Positions 1 to 7,433 are shown, numbered from the stretch's first letter. The stretch is DNA of 10,687 bases from JBCBKZ01 sp039026975 (GCA_039026975.1 JBCCLI010000218.1:1-10687), one strand, 5' to 3'. Program-made: numbers and translations. Notes: generated from the sequence alone by a model not told the origin.

Positions 1-137
1 GCCCACATGGTAAGCACCACTGGGATGAAAGCCCATTTCCCCATAAAATACATGCCTATCCTGGCCGCCAGATGACAGCCAATGACTACTATAATGGGGG
101 ATAAAATGATCCATTGGGATTTTGATAAGGCTCTCAT
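1..137 (-). CDS. N-terminal fragment of a small membrane protein, possibly CPBP-family intramembrane protease
   Basis: An open frame on the minus strand starts at ATG 137-135 and runs off the left edge after 45 codons. An in-frame TAG lies eight codons upstream, so this is the first possible ATG. The peptide begins MRALSKSQW, then has a strongly hydrophobic stretch (about residues 9-24), a short basic turn (Ala-Arg-Ile-Gly near 25-28), and a second hydrophobic stretch with Trp and Pro (about 35-45). This is the N-terminal look of polytopic proteins, and the pattern resembles small Bacteroidota CPBP (Abi) proteases. The catalytic EExxxR and HxxxH-type motifs of that family would lie outside the window, so the family call is a guess. 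It follows the nucleotidyltransferase gene on the same strand after 71 bp and may be co-transcribed with it. Confidence 0.5.
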   Translation of the reverse strand, partial: MRALSKSQWIILSPIIVVIGCHLAARIGMYFMGKWAFIPVVLTMW

Positions 138-208
138 ATGGGTTGATTTACATGTCTAACAAGCACTTTATACTACCTAGAGAATACTGCCGGGAAGAAA
201 GAGATGCT

Positions 209-997
209 TTAGGTGGGAGGTTTACTTAAACTATCAGCTACATATTGCTCAAAAACGGAAAGCCTGCTTTGATAATCGGGAAGATACTTTTGCCACTTCT
301 GGTCGAATAGGTTAGCCAACTTAAGAAGGTACTTCAGGTTTTGGGCTGGCGTTTCAAAAGGCAGTTCCAAAGAAGAGATTGTAGGGGAGAGGTGTTCTTG
401 TTTTCCAAATCTGTGAATATTTGTTCCTTCTGCTGCATCCCTTTCTATCATCTCAATCACCAAATACTCCTTCACTAATTCCAACATCAGGTGTAGCCCT
501 ATCAAATTGTCCCTTCGCATAAACTTCTTCACAGTCTGAAAGAAGAGAAACCAGATGTGTGAGGTTTTTTCTTGAGAATAAGTAAAAACGGGTTTGGGAG
601 AATTCTGAATTTGCTTTTTCTCATGAAGTGAAGGCCCATAAAGAATCTTAAATCCTTCAGCTTTCTCTGGCCAGCTCTCCCCCCACTTTTTCTCAGAATA
701 GAAACTGATATCGAGGAAGGCTACACCATTGTATGTATTCATGATAAGTCGTAAAGTGGCTGATTCTTGAGAATGATGAATTTCCTGAGCTATGATAGGG
801 TAGAAGGTAGAGAGGTAGTCAAGCCAACCTTCATAATTAAATTCTGTCCATGCGCTGAGCGTAATTACTACATCTACATCAGACCAGAAGTCCGTAGACT
901 CAGGAGTAAGCTGGGAACCTGTTAGGAGAATATGTTTGATATCGCCCTCATATTTTTTGAGAACATAGGTGCATATGCCCTGAATGAATGTCTGCAT
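209..997 (-). CDS. Nucleotidyltransferase resembling aminoglycoside 6-adenylyltransferase (ANT(6)/AadK-like)
   Basis: A complete 262-residue protein with a polymerase-beta-type nucleotidyltransferase fold. The signature is visible as Gly27-Ser28 (LLTGSQ), followed by the carboxylate pair Asp40-x-Asp42 in DFWSDVDVV, with a probable third metal ligand at Asp96 in FLDISF. The C-terminal half is helical and holds an EGTNIHRFGK segment (about 191-200) like the C-terminal domains of ANT(6)-type enzymes. Characterised ANT(6) enzymes, which transfer AMP from ATP to streptomycin, are usually about 285-300 residues, so this is a slightly short relative. Many such chromosomal homologues do not give resistance and their substrate is unknown. 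The gene lies 4 bp downstream of the GNAT gene on the same strand, which suggests one transcript. The enzyme is probably cytoplasmic, as no signal peptide is seen. The nucleotidyltransferase fold is firm; aminoglycoside as substrate is inference. Confidence 0.8.
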   Translation of the reverse strand: MQTFIQGICTYVLKKYEGDIKHILLTGSQLTPESTDFWSDVDVVITLSAWTEFNYEGWLDYLSTFYPIIAQEIHHSQESATLRLIMNTYNGVAFLDISFYSEKKWGESWPEKAEGFKILYGPSLHEKKQIQNSPKPVFTYSQEKTSHIWFLFFQTVKKFMRRDNLIGLHLMLELVKEYLVIEMIERDAAEGTNIHRFGKQEHLSPTISSLELPFETPAQNLKYLLKLANLFDQKWQKYLPDYQSRLSVFEQYVADSLSKPPT

Positions 998-1001
998 ACC
1001 C

Positions 1002-1532
1002 TTAGGAGTTTGCCGGTTTTGCTAGCTCGAATAGCATCAGTTCTTCTGGGTCGTTGGGGAGGTTGATGAGTTTAGTGAATTCCATCCCCAGCTTCTTGAG
1101 TAGTTTCTGAGAAGGGAGGTTGGTCTGGGTGGTAATAGCCAGAATTTTGTGTAAGCTAAACTCACCGAAGGCAGCTTCTTTTACCCTTTGGGTAGCTTCA
1201 AAAGCATATCCTTTGCCTTCATAGGCAGGAAGTAAGGCAAAACCAATGTCTACCGCCGCTAAGCCTTCTCGTTCATACAACCCACTTACGCCCACCTTCT
1301 GCTGATCTTCTTTTCGTTCCACTACATAATTTCCATACCCTACTCGCTCAAATTGAGATAGCATTCTGGTCTGAATATATTCTTCCGCATCTTCTTTAGA
1401 TCTCACATTTCTATCCCCAATATTGGCTAACCATCCTGGAGAATTTAGGAGCTCCACAAAAAAGGGTGCATCATCCAGTCGGCTGGGTCTGATAATAAGT
1501 CGGTCAGTTTCAAATTGGAGGAGGTGGTTCAT
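1002..1532 (-). CDS. GNAT-family N-acetyltransferase, RimJ/RimL type
   Basis: A complete 176-residue protein of the Acetyltransf_3 (RimJ/RimL-like) branch of the GNAT superfamily, which moves an acetyl group from acetyl-CoA to an amine on a protein or small molecule. It opens with the hallmark TDRLIIRP (residues 9-16). The acetyl-CoA pyrophosphate-binding motif A is LPAYEGKGYAFEA (about 101-113), preceded by the beta-4 strand AAVDIGFAL. Motif B, with Asn138 and Ser141 before LLKKLGMEF, matches the usual NxxSxxLLxKLGF pattern. Length is normal for the family. The start at 1532 is 72 bp from the divergent start at 1605, and the next gene follows after only 4 bp. This makes it the first gene of a minus-strand unit. 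Substrate cannot be predicted; members range from ribosomal-protein N-acetyltransferases to antibiotic-modifying enzymes. Confidence 0.88.
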   Translation of the reverse strand: MNHLLQFETDRLIIRPSRLDDAPFFVELLNSPGWLANIGDRNVRSKEDAEEYIQTRMLSQFERVGYGNYVVERKEDQQKVGVSGLYEREGLAAVDIGFALLPAYEGKGYAFEATQRVKEAAFGEFSLHKILAITTQTNLPSQKLLKKLGMEFTKLINLPNDPEELMLFELAKPANS

Positions 1533-1556
1533 CTGGCAGGATTTACTTGGATAATT

Positions 1557-1573
1557 CTTTTCTCACAGAAAAG
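1557..1573. promoter_or_regulatory. Short perfect inverted repeat between divergent genes (candidate operator)
   Basis: The arms CTTTTCT (1557-1563) and AGAAAAG (1567-1573) are perfect inverted repeats around a 3-bp centre. The site lies in the 72-bp gap between the divergently oriented acetyltransferase (start 1532) and the reductase-like pseudogene (start 1605), where promoters for both must sit. It could be a repressor site or a small hairpin in a leader. No clear Bacteroidota -7/-33 pair was found on either strand next to it, so the role is unproven. Confidence 0.25.
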
Positions 1574-1604
1574 CCTCAAATTAAAGGGTAAATCTGTAAG
1601 AATA

Positions 1605-2135
1605 ATGAGAAAGATTCTCCTTTACACTGCCGCCAGCCTTGACGGATTTATCGCCAGAGAAGATGAGAGCCTGGACTGGTTAGATAATTTCTCCCATATA
1701 GAGGGGGAGGATTACGGCTACCAGCAGATGTATGCTTCCATAGATACGACTCTCATGGGTAATGGCACGTATAGGCTGGTCCAAAGCTTTGATGTCCCTT
1801 TTCCCTATCCGGATAAAACCAATTATGTATTCACAAAAGATTCTTCCCTCACAAAAGATGAGCACGTCCATTTCGTTTCAGGAGACATCATCAGCTTTGT
1901 AAAAGAGCTAAAAGCTCAGGAAGGGAAACATATCTGGTTGGTAGGGGGAGGTTAGATGAATGCTATGTGTCTGGAACAGGGTCTGATTGATGAGATTCAT
2001 CTATCAGTCATCCCTATTTATTTAGGGCAAGGAATCCACCTGTTTAACCATTATGAAGGATCGTCTTATCTGAAGCTGATGGACCAGAAGACATACCCAA
2101 ATGGAGCTGTCAAATTGATCTACGGAACAAACTGA
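1605..2135 (+). pseudogene. RibD C-terminal/dihydrofolate reductase-like protein, interrupted by an in-frame amber codon
   Basis: From ATG 1605 the frame codes for MRKILLYTAASLDGFIA, the classic start of the RibD_C/DHFR-like family (NADPH-dependent reductases of unknown substrate). It continues through LMGNGTY (about 50-56) and IWLVGGG (110-116), then meets TAG at 1953-1955. The same frame goes on for 59 codons to TGA 2133-2135. That part reads as the expected family C-terminus: MNAMCLEQGLIDEIHLSVIP followed by LGQGIHLF. Relatives typically have Gln in the VGGGQ position, so a single CAG-to-TAG change would explain the break. The rest is undamaged, with a combined length of about 176 residues, normal for the family, so the lesion looks recent. 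The broken copy lacks the C-terminal strands of the nucleotide-binding fold. A start further upstream at 1515 is possible but overlaps the divergent gene and adds no family-like residues. An ATG directly after the stop leaves room for reinitiation. Confidence 0.8.
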
Positions 2136-2188
2136 GGCTACTCACTCAAGAAAAGATGATTATCTTATGAAATAGGAATTCTTGTAAA

Positions 2189-3097
2189 ATGTCTGATTCA
2201 ATTATTCTCCACCAAACTATTCAGGACTTATATGCGCACTTGGGCATTCCCATAGAGCAGGAGGCAGAATTCTCTATTCACAGAATTGAAGAGATACATG
2301 GGACGGAACCCATTAAGTCTCCCATCTTTAGGGCAAATTATTATTCCTTTCTCTTCATAGAATCTGGAAGTGGAAACTACACCTTTGACCAGCGGAAATT
2401 TGAAACCAAGCCCTATACCGTTTATTTCTCTAATCCAGGCCACTTAAAGTCATTTGAAACCTATGAGCACTATACGGGCCATATCATTTCTTTGTCAGAG
2501 GCATTCTTAAAAGAACAAATTCATCAAGACGTATTTGAAGACTTCCCTTTTCTCTTGGCAGAAGTAGTACCCCCCATTTACCTGACTCAAGAGGAATACC
2601 AACCTTACAAAGAGTTGCTGGCTCAAATGATGAAGGAAGCCTTAACTACCTCATCCTATAAGTATAAAATCCTGGCTAATTTATTTGTGGTAACCTTACT
2701 TAAGATCAAAGAGAGAGGTTGGCAAAGTTATGATCCTCTGGAAGAGGCAGACAGAGGCTCAACCATAGTGAATGATTTTAAGCAGAACCTGGAAAAGACT
2801 TACCGTAGTTTGGAGACATTTGAGGAACTCCCCCGGGTTCAGGATTACGCTGGCTGGCAGCAGTTACACCCTAGCTACTTCAATACAGTAATCAAGAGTA
2901 AAACAGGGAAGTCAGCCAACAACTGGATTGCAGAAAAGACACTTTCCGAGGCCAAGGCACTACTTACACACAGCCAGTACAGCATTAAGGAAATTGCCTA
3001 CCAGTTGAAGTTTCACGAGCCTACTCACTTTAGTAAATTCTTTAAGAAACACACACAGCTTACCCCTAATGGGTACCGTAAGCAGGCTGTCTCTTAG
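2189..3097 (+). CDS. AraC-family transcriptional regulator with cupin-like N-terminal domain
   Basis: A complete 302-residue protein. The N-terminal part (about 25-120) has the strand-turn pattern of an AraC-type cupin effector domain, including YYSFLFIESGSGNYTFD and KPYTVYFSNPGHLKSF, the usual stretch where the ligand pocket forms. The C-terminal 100 residues are the AraC DNA-binding domain. Its first helix-turn-helix lies around VQDYAGWQQLHPSYFNTVIK and its second in the YSIKEIAYQLKFHEPTHFSKFFKK region (about 264-288), ending in TPNGYRKQ, close to the family consensus TPxxYR. It is a soluble DNA-binding regulator. The SDR gene follows 86 bp downstream on the same strand. AraC/SDR pairs of this type are common in Bacteroidota, and control of that neighbour is the natural inference. 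The effector is unknown. Confidence 0.92.
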   Translation: MSDSIILHQTIQDLYAHLGIPIEQEAEFSIHRIEEIHGTEPIKSPIFRANYYSFLFIESGSGNYTFDQRKFETKPYTVYFSNPGHLKSFETYEHYTGHIISLSEAFLKEQIHQDVFEDFPFLLAEVVPPIYLTQEEYQPYKELLAQMMKEALTTSSYKYKILANLFVVTLLKIKERGWQSYDPLEEADRGSTIVNDFKQNLEKTYRSLETFEELPRVQDYAGWQQLHPSYFNTVIKSKTGKSANNWIAEKTLSEAKALLTHSQYSIKEIAYQLKFHEPTHFSKFFKKHTQLTPNGYRKQAVS

Positions 3098-3109
3098 AAA
3101 TATACCTTA

Positions 3110-3184
3110 CTAGCTATAAAATGTGCCTGTTCCGCCTTCCTGCTAGCTAATACCTTTGAATCATTATCATAAAATAATTAGCTA
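3110..3184 (+). repeat. Three spaced TAGCTA copies ahead of the SDR gene
   Basis: The palindromic hexamer TAGCTA occurs at 3111-3116, 3144-3149 and 3179-3184. The first two lie within a longer shared CTAGCTA. Start-to-start distances are 33 and 35 bp, near three helical turns. The copies flank the predicted promoter, and the last one overlaps the SDR start codon. They could be binding sites for the AraC protein encoded just upstream. AraC-type sites are usually longer direct repeats, so this is only suggestive. Confidence 0.3.
3151..3158 (+). promoter_or_regulatory. Bacteroidota-type -7 element (TAnnTTTG) for the SDR gene
   Basis: TACCTTTG matches the Bacteroidota primary-sigma -7 consensus TAnnTTTG at every defined base and ends 25 bp before the SDR start codon, which gives a short leader of roughly 20 nt. 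The expected -33 TTTG is poorly matched (TTCC near 3130-3133), which would fit a promoter that needs an activator such as the adjacent AraC protein. The activator dependence is inference. Confidence 0.5.
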
Positions 3185-3948
3185 TGAATACAACAGGAAA
3201 AATCGCATTGGTAACTGGTGGAAGCCGTGGATTAGGAAAAGATATGGCCATGAGTTTAGCCCAAAAAGGTCATCATGTAGTCTTGACTTATAACAGTCGT
3301 GATGATTTGGCAAAGGAAGTAGTCAGTGCCATTCAGGCTATGGGATTGAAGTCTGCAGCCCTTCAGCTTAGTGTATCAGACCCTTCTACCTTTGACAGTT
3401 TCTTTACAAACTTGGGTAATACTTTGAAGAGTGAATTTGGATCAGATCATTTTGACTTTCTAGTAAATAATGCTGGAATAGGCGTTCATGCCGGATTTAG
3501 TGAGACTACAGAAGAACAGTTTGACCTACTGATGAATATTCACTTCAAGAGCCCTTTTTTCTTAACTCAAAAGAGTTTGCCTATGATGAGAGAAGGCGGC
3601 TCAGTGGTAAATGTTTCCTCAGGCTTGGCTCGTTTTTCTCTTCCTGGTTATTCTGCCTATGGCGCCATGAAAGGAGGAATAGAGACCCTGACTAAGTATC
3701 AGGCCAGAGAGTTGGGAGAGAAAGGCATTCGCGTGAATGTGGTAGCACCCGGGGCTATAGAAACAGACTTTGGCGGAGGAGCTGTGAGAGATAATGCGGA
3801 CTTGAATGCCTACGTATCTTCCGTTACGGCGCTTGGGAGGGCGGGATTGCCTAATGACATTGGCCCAGTGGTAGCTTACTTATGTAGCGAGGAAGCAAAG
3901 TGGGTTACTGGCCAAAGACTGGAAGCTTCAGGGGGCATGTTTTTGTAG
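3184..3948 (+). CDS. Short-chain dehydrogenase/reductase (SDR) family oxidoreductase
   Basis: A complete 254-residue classical SDR, a soluble NAD(P)H-dependent oxidoreductase. Seen directly are the Rossmann dinucleotide-binding motif TGGSRGLG (11-18), NNAG (95-98), structural Asn119, catalytic Ser146 and the Tyr159-x-x-x-Lys163 pair at the standard 13-residue spacing, and the PGAIETD segment (189-195) that contacts the nicotinamide. Length is typical for the family. After the first nucleotide-binding strands, VVLTYNSRDD carries an Arg at position 39, a placement often associated with NADP(H) preference. The C-terminus ends in VTGQRLEASGGMFL, the usual FabG-like ending. Substrate is not predictable; relatives are often annotated as 3-ketoacyl-ACP reductase-like or glucose dehydrogenase-like. 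It follows the AraC gene and has its own probable promoter, with a strong hairpin 47 bp after its stop. Confidence 0.94.
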   Translation: MNTTGKIALVTGGSRGLGKDMAMSLAQKGHHVVLTYNSRDDLAKEVVSAIQAMGLKSAALQLSVSDPSTFDSFFTNLGNTLKSEFGSDHFDFLVNNAGIGVHAGFSETTEEQFDLLMNIHFKSPFFLTQKSLPMMREGGSVVNVSSGLARFSLPGYSAYGAMKGGIETLTKYQARELGEKGIRVNVVAPGAIETDFGGGAVRDNADLNAYVSSVTALGRAGLPNDIGPVVAYLCSEEAKWVTGQRLEASGGMFL

Positions 3949-4299
3949 AAGCTTACATCCAGGATATTCTCACTAAAGATAGGGAACTGAAAATGGCCCG
4001 AATCACTTAGTAGAGAAAATATTGCTAAGTGATTCGGGCATATCTGTTCATGGCTTCACAAGCTACTTGGAATGCCCTTCCTCGGGAGCTATGCATATGC
4101 TTAAAATAGAAAGCTTACCTCCCCCAAGGTAAAGTGGGAAATGGGTGGTAAAATGTACGGACTTGCTTATGTCTACAAAGACTGCTCCAAAAACTGTTGA
4201 TACACATGCTGGAAATATTCTCATATAGAAGAAAATACTCCTTCTGATTCGTATTTGTATGTATATTATAAGAAAAACTTAGTGTAACCAAAGTGCCAC
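3949..4299. other. Intergenic region between the SDR gene and the hybrid sensor gene
   Basis: This 351-bp stretch has no convincing coding frame. It contains the strong hairpin described separately (3996-4039). It also holds a small 6-bp inverted repeat (TTACCT 4115-4120 with AGGTAA 4127-4132) and an AT-rich segment just before the next gene (about 4225-4285), which should carry that gene's promoter. No full TAnnTTTG element was found; the nearest look-alike is TATTTG at 4252-4257. No tRNA or other RNA gene is evident. Confidence 0.6.
3996..4039 (+). terminator. Strong stem-loop after the SDR gene, probable terminator
   Basis: The arms GCCCGAATCACTTAG (3996-4010) and CTAAGTGATTCGGGC (4025-4039) form a perfect 15-bp stem with a 14-nt AT-rich loop. 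It begins 47 bp past the SDR stop codon and sits well before the next gene. A clear T-tract is missing (the sequence after it is ATATCTGTT), so it is not a textbook intrinsic terminator. A long-stem hairpin here most simply ends or stabilises the SDR transcript. A protein-binding palindrome is the alternative. Confidence 0.6.
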
Positions 4300-7200
4300 A
4301 TGTACTTCTCTTGTAGTAAAAGCCTGGTTCCTTTTTGCTCAGCTTTCATAGCTTTCTGGATGTATGTATGGGGAGGAAGCCTTCAAGCTGATTGGAGTGA
4401 AGCGCAAATTGATAGTATACGGAATAGTCTCACCTCAGTCCAGGATACTCAGTTAGTAAACAGCTATGTCCGCCTTGCTTCAAGTAGACTTGTTTCTGAT
4501 GAGGATGCACTTAACTATGCACAGCTAGGGGTAGATCTAGCAGATTCCATAGGGTATGATGACGGGCAGATAAAGTTGACCTACCTCCTAGGACATTTAG
4601 CGCACCATTTCAGAAAGTATCAGAGTGCTGTTGAATTGTACAAAGAGGGTATATCTCTTGCCAAAGATGCAGGTACTGAAGGAGAGATTTTAAGAGGGTA
4701 CAGGTATATAGTAAATCCCCTTTATCAGTTAAATCAGATGGATTCTTGCCTCATCTATAACGGACTATATCGTGAGCAAGCAGCAGAGATAGGGGATAGC
4801 CTAGCTATAGCTTCCTCCCACACAAGAGATGCGAACTACTATTTTCAGAAATCATTGACAGAGCTTTCTTTAGAAAGTTTTATTTCTGCGAGTCGGATTC
4901 TTGAAAGGCTCAGAGATACTACTGAGTTAATCAGATCCTATGGGAATATCGCCATGGTTTTAGAAAGAAAAGATGAGGATAAGGATGCGACTACTTACTA
5001 CAGAAAAGCACTACAGCTAGGCTACCAAAGTGGGAAGTACTTGGAAATGGTTCCAGTACTGTTAAACATGTCTATCCTTTTTAAAAAGCAGCACCTGCTA
5101 GACTCTACAGAGTACAACCTTACCCTCGTCCAGGAAATCATTGATAAAAATTTATCACTTGATCATATAAGTAAACATGATTACCAAGACTATCAGATAG
5201 TCCTACATATTAATCAGGCAGCCTTAAAAGTAGAACAAGCTAAGTATGAGAAAGCACTATCCATCGCTAATACATTGCTTCAAGAGGAGGCTGTCATCGG
5301 GAATAAGTACTTCCATGCCAATGTACAGCAGGTCCTAGCAGAGGCTAATCTAGGATTGCAAAGGTATAGCGCAGCTCATGAACAAGCGGTTAAGGCCAGG
5401 GACTTTATGCAGGAGCTTTCCATAGAAGATGATATGCTTCAAGTCATGGAATTACTAGTCGAAATAGAGGTGGGAAGGGCAAACTTTGAAGCAGCATTTG
5501 AATATCAAAAAGCTTTCTTGGCAGTAAAGGATTCCCTCAGTAAAGCAGAAAGAAAGGAAGTCTATCAAGCATTAATGGTAGAATATGAAACAGAAAAGAG
5601 AGAGCGAGAAATAAATGAACTCAGACAACAACAGCTAGTAAATGAAAATAGCAGGAATCTGCTGCTTGCGGCTATAGTAGGTATTTCAATTGTAGCCCTA
5701 CTGATCATTGTATTTCTGAGGTTTCGAGCTAGAAAAAACAGAGAATTACTTGAACAAAGTAGGGAGGTAGATCGAATGAAATCCCGTTTTTTTACCCAAA
5801 TATCACATGAACTCCGTACGCCCCTAACCTTAATTCACGGGCCGCTAGAACAGCTAAGGGAGCAGGAGTCCTCTCCTGAAATGAAGGCTAAGGTAGACCT
5901 AATGTATGAAGGGACTACCAGGCTACTCCAACTAGTCAACAAGGTGATGGACCTCTCAAAGGTCCAAGCGGGAAAATTAGAACTTCAGGCTGCTCCTGTG
6001 CTGCTTACTCCTCTAATGGATTCTATTTTCTCTTTTTTTAGTTCCAGATCAGAAGAAAAGGAGGTTGACTATCAGCTCTTGGTCCCTACTCAAGAAATAG
6101 AGTTATACCTAGATGAAGATAAATTCCATCAGATCATGAGTAATTTGATTTCTAATGGGCTAAAATTTACGCCTAAGGGGGGGCAGCTACAGATTCAAGT
6201 CAAAGACTTGGAGACAAAAGTCCTAATAGAAGTAAGAGATAATGGGCCTGGCATTTCTCAAGTACAAAAAGAGCATATATTTAATCCCTACTTCCAGGGA
6301 ACAGAAGCTGAGAAAACCAAAGAAGCTGGTACTGGAATTGGGCTAGCCTTAACCAAGGAATTAGTTGAACTACAAGGAGGAAGCATTAGCGTTGAAAGTG
6401 AAATTGGGAAAGGAAGTAATTTTATCTTGTATTTCCCTAAAGGGAAAGATCATCTGACAAATGATCAGTTGAATTATTTCAAAAGGTCTGCTTTAGAAAA
6501 ACCTGCCTATCCAGCAGAAGCCCTATCAGTTTCCCCTCATGAAGCACAGGTAAATACTGACCTTCCACTCATCCTGATAGCAGAAGATATTCCTGCTATG
6601 CAAGTGTATCTGGAAAGTATCCTTAAAAATCAATACAGGACCCACTTTGCTTCTAATGGAGTAGAAGCCATGGAATTGGCAAAAACAGAAATGCCAGACC
6701 TTATAATATCTGATATCATGATGCCAGAAATGGATGGCATTTCTTTTATCAAGGCCTTAAAAGAAAATACGCAGACAGACCATATTCCAGTGATATTCCT
6801 TTCTGCCAAATCCTCCCCAGAAGACCGCCTACAAGGATGGGAACAGCAAGCTCATGCCTTTTTAACCAAACCTTTTAATCCCAGAGAATTGAAACTCATT
6901 GTAGAATCTGTACTCAAGAGTCAAGAAAAGATGCAGTTACGCTTCCAAGGAGAGATCATCCTACGACCCTCAGCATTAACTGTAAATTCTACTGAGGCCA
7001 AGTTTCTAACTAAGCTTACTGATTATCTGAAAGTCCATATGGACAACCCTGAACTATCAGTAGAAGAGCTATCATCAGTAATGGCCTTAAGTCGTTCTCA
7101 GTTTAATCGCAAACTCAAAGCACTTACAGGACAAACGCCTACCATGTTCATTAGGAATTTTCGTATGCAGAGGGCAAAGCAACTACTGGAAGGGGGATTT

Positions 7201-7323
7201 GGGAATGTATCAGAAATTGCAGACGCAGTCGGAATATCATCCCCGGCTTATTTCTCCAGGGTCTTTACTGAGACTTTTGGCGTAGCTCCCTCCCACTGGT
7301 CTCCTAAGATAAAAGAAGCGTAA
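4300..7323 (+). CDS. Hybrid two-component system protein: TPR sensor, histidine kinase, receiver and AraC output
   Basis: A complete 1007-residue membrane regulator of the HTCS type, sensing outside the cytoplasm and binding DNA inside. A hydrophobic N-terminal segment (about 9-25) looks like a signal peptide or anchor. Residues about 45-410 are helical tetratricopeptide-like repeats, followed by a charged coiled-coil (about 420-450). One membrane span (about 452-472) leads to a HisKA domain with phospho-acceptor His503 in SHELRTPL. The HATPase domain has its N box at Asn615/Asn619, G1 DNGPGI (647-652) and G2 GTGIGLAL (677-684). The receiver (about 756-875) shows Glu762-Asp763, phospho-acceptor Asp805, Ser835 and Lys857. 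The AraC domain fills about 900-1000. All key catalytic residues are present. The sensor lacks the beta-propeller/Y_Y_Y architecture of polysaccharide-utilisation HTCS. The downstream secreted-protein gene, 179 bp away on the same strand, is the obvious candidate target. Confidence 0.95.
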   Translation: MYFSCSKSLVPFCSAFIAFWMYVWGGSLQADWSEAQIDSIRNSLTSVQDTQLVNSYVRLASSRLVSDEDALNYAQLGVDLADSIGYDDGQIKLTYLLGHLAHHFRKYQSAVELYKEGISLAKDAGTEGEILRGYRYIVNPLYQLNQMDSCLIYNGLYREQAAEIGDSLAIASSHTRDANYYFQKSLTELSLESFISASRILERLRDTTELIRSYGNIAMVLERKDEDKDATTYYRKALQLGYQSGKYLEMVPVLLNMSILFKKQHLLDSTEYNLTLVQEIIDKNLSLDHISKHDYQDYQIVLHINQAALKVEQAKYEKALSIANTLLQEEAVIGNKYFHANVQQVLAEANLGLQRYSAAHEQAVKARDFMQELSIEDDMLQVMELLVEIEVGRANFEAAFEYQKAFLAVKDSLSKAERKEVYQALMVEYETEKREREINELRQQQLVNENSRNLLLAAIVGISIVALLIIVFLRFRARKNRELLEQSREVDRMKSRFFTQISHELRTPLTLIHGPLEQLREQESSPEMKAKVDLMYEGTTRLLQLVNKVMDLSKVQAGKLELQAAPVLLTPLMDSIFSFFSSRSEEKEVDYQLLVPTQEIELYLDEDKFHQIMSNLISNGLKFTPKGGQLQIQVKDLETKVLIEVRDNGPGISQVQKEHIFNPYFQGTEAEKTKEAGTGIGLALTKELVELQGGSISVESEIGKGSNFILYFPKGKDHLTNDQLNYFKRSALEKPAYPAEALSVSPHEAQVNTDLPLILIAEDIPAMQVYLESILKNQYRTHFASNGVEAMELAKTEMPDLIISDIMMPEMDGISFIKALKENTQTDHIPVIFLSAKSSPEDRLQGWEQQAHAFLTKPFNPRELKLIVESVLKSQEKMQLRFQGEIILRPSALTVNSTEAKFLTKLTDYLKVHMDNPELSVEELSSVMALSRSQFNRKLKALTGQTPTMFIRNFRMQRAKQLLEGGFGNVSEIADAVGISSPAYFSRVFTETFGVAPSHWSPKIKEA

Positions 7324-7433
7324 TGCAACCTAAAGGAAAGTATTTGCGACCTCAAGACAAGTATGACTAGGGTATCAAGGGGGAAGCTGTTTTAATGGAA
7401 CAGGGAGACAGTAAATTGCGTCTTCCTCAAATG

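Noticed and set aside
1515..1604. Upstream in-frame start at 1515 for the reductase-like gene
   Set aside because: The extra 30 residues match nothing in the family and would overlap the divergent acetyltransferase gene. The family N-terminus (MRKILLYTAASLDG) starts exactly at 1605.
1680..1871. Minus-strand open frame of 63 codons, and a similar one at 2228-2443
   Set aside because: Both are shadows of well-supported plus-strand genes (the reductase-like pseudogene and the AraC regulator) and show no domain-like sequence.
2153..2166. AAGAT-GATT-ATCTT inverted repeat upstream of the AraC gene
   Set aside because: Five-base arms are within chance expectation, and nothing else marks it as an operator.
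4115..4132. 6-bp inverted repeat TTACCT/AGGTAA with a 6-nt loop
   Set aside because: A stem this short is expected by chance in a window of this size, and it has no telling position relative to a gene.
4252..4257. TATTTG as a promoter element for the hybrid sensor gene
   Set aside because: It contains TTTG but not the TA two bases before it, and no suitably spaced -33 element is present. It is too weak to report as a promoter.
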